Shown here: piece by piece, positions 22,091 to 22,108 of the stretch
Layout of the letters: each line of letters starts with the position of its first letter
Numbering within the stretch: the stretch's first letter is position 1
Virus record (IMG/VR): IMGVR_UViG_3300046532_004847
Span: 1 to 22,108 of that record
Direction: 5' to 3' (one strand)
Source of the DNA: a virus
DNA length: 22,108 nucleotides
The notes under the pieces: model-generated
What the model was told of the DNA's origin: nothing
What the model saw: the letters and a program-made list of their open reading frames with translations, nothing else
Databases searched by the model: none
Made by a program: the position numbers and the translations under genes

Positions 22091-22108
22091 CTAATAATTT
22101 TTTGCAAA

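Overview
The window reads as part of the genome of a tailed double-stranded DNA bacteriophage (or a metagenomic contig of one). It carries a large terminase subunit, a portal protein, a holin-type lysis cassette, PhoH, and a phage-type sigma factor, all packed with overlaps or gaps of a few bases. Every gene but one is on the minus strand, so transcription runs from high to low coordinates. The DNA is AT-rich. Most start codons lack a Shine-Dalgarno sequence and many follow A/T-rich DNA. This fits hosts with SD-independent initiation (Bacteroidota are one possibility), but the host cannot be named from this window.

Layout in transcription order. 22090-13742 is a glycan module: a GT92-like glycosyltransferase, an RmlD-like SDR, a DegT-type aminotransferase, a methyltransferase, a NodB-type deacetylase, a P-loop sulfotransferase, two paralogous glycosyltransferases (one fused to a GNAT acetyltransferase), a GT2 glycosyltransferase and RmlB. 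Then come PhoH (13726-12917) and the only plus-strand gene, an uncharacterised 59-codon ORF (12755-12934). Next is an expression block: a zinc-ribbon protein and a sigma factor carrying four extra cysteines. The packaging block follows: a helical protein of unknown role, an ERCC4-type nuclease with a C2H2 finger, TerL, portal, and an FtsZ/tubulin-like GTPase. A short cassette of holin, small charged protein and lipoprotein comes after it, under a good sigma70-like promoter at 4531-4503. A second glycan block runs from 3895 to the left edge: a GT-B glycosyltransferase, a carbohydrate sulfotransferase, a radical SAM protein with an N-terminal SPASM-like cysteine set, a methyltransferase, and an unrecognised gene cut by the window edge.

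Taken together, the phage devotes more than half of the window to making or decorating a sugar polymer. RmlB, the aminotransferase and the GNAT domain suggest an N-acylated amino-dideoxy sugar. Sulfation, methylation, de-N-acetylation and possibly a radical SAM step could add further modifications. Whether the product modifies the host envelope, the virion or something else is not visible. The least ordinary features are the FtsZ-like GTPase directly after the portal gene, with a possible coding tail beyond its TAG stop; the N-terminal SPASM radical SAM enzyme inside a sulfotransferase/glycosyltransferase run; the GNAT-glycosyltransferase fusion next to its unfused paralogue; and the lone divergent small gene whose start region shares a palindromic -10 element with the opposing sigma-factor operon.

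No RNA genes, insertion sequences or CRISPR arrays were seen. No gene-free stretch longer than 300 bases exists.
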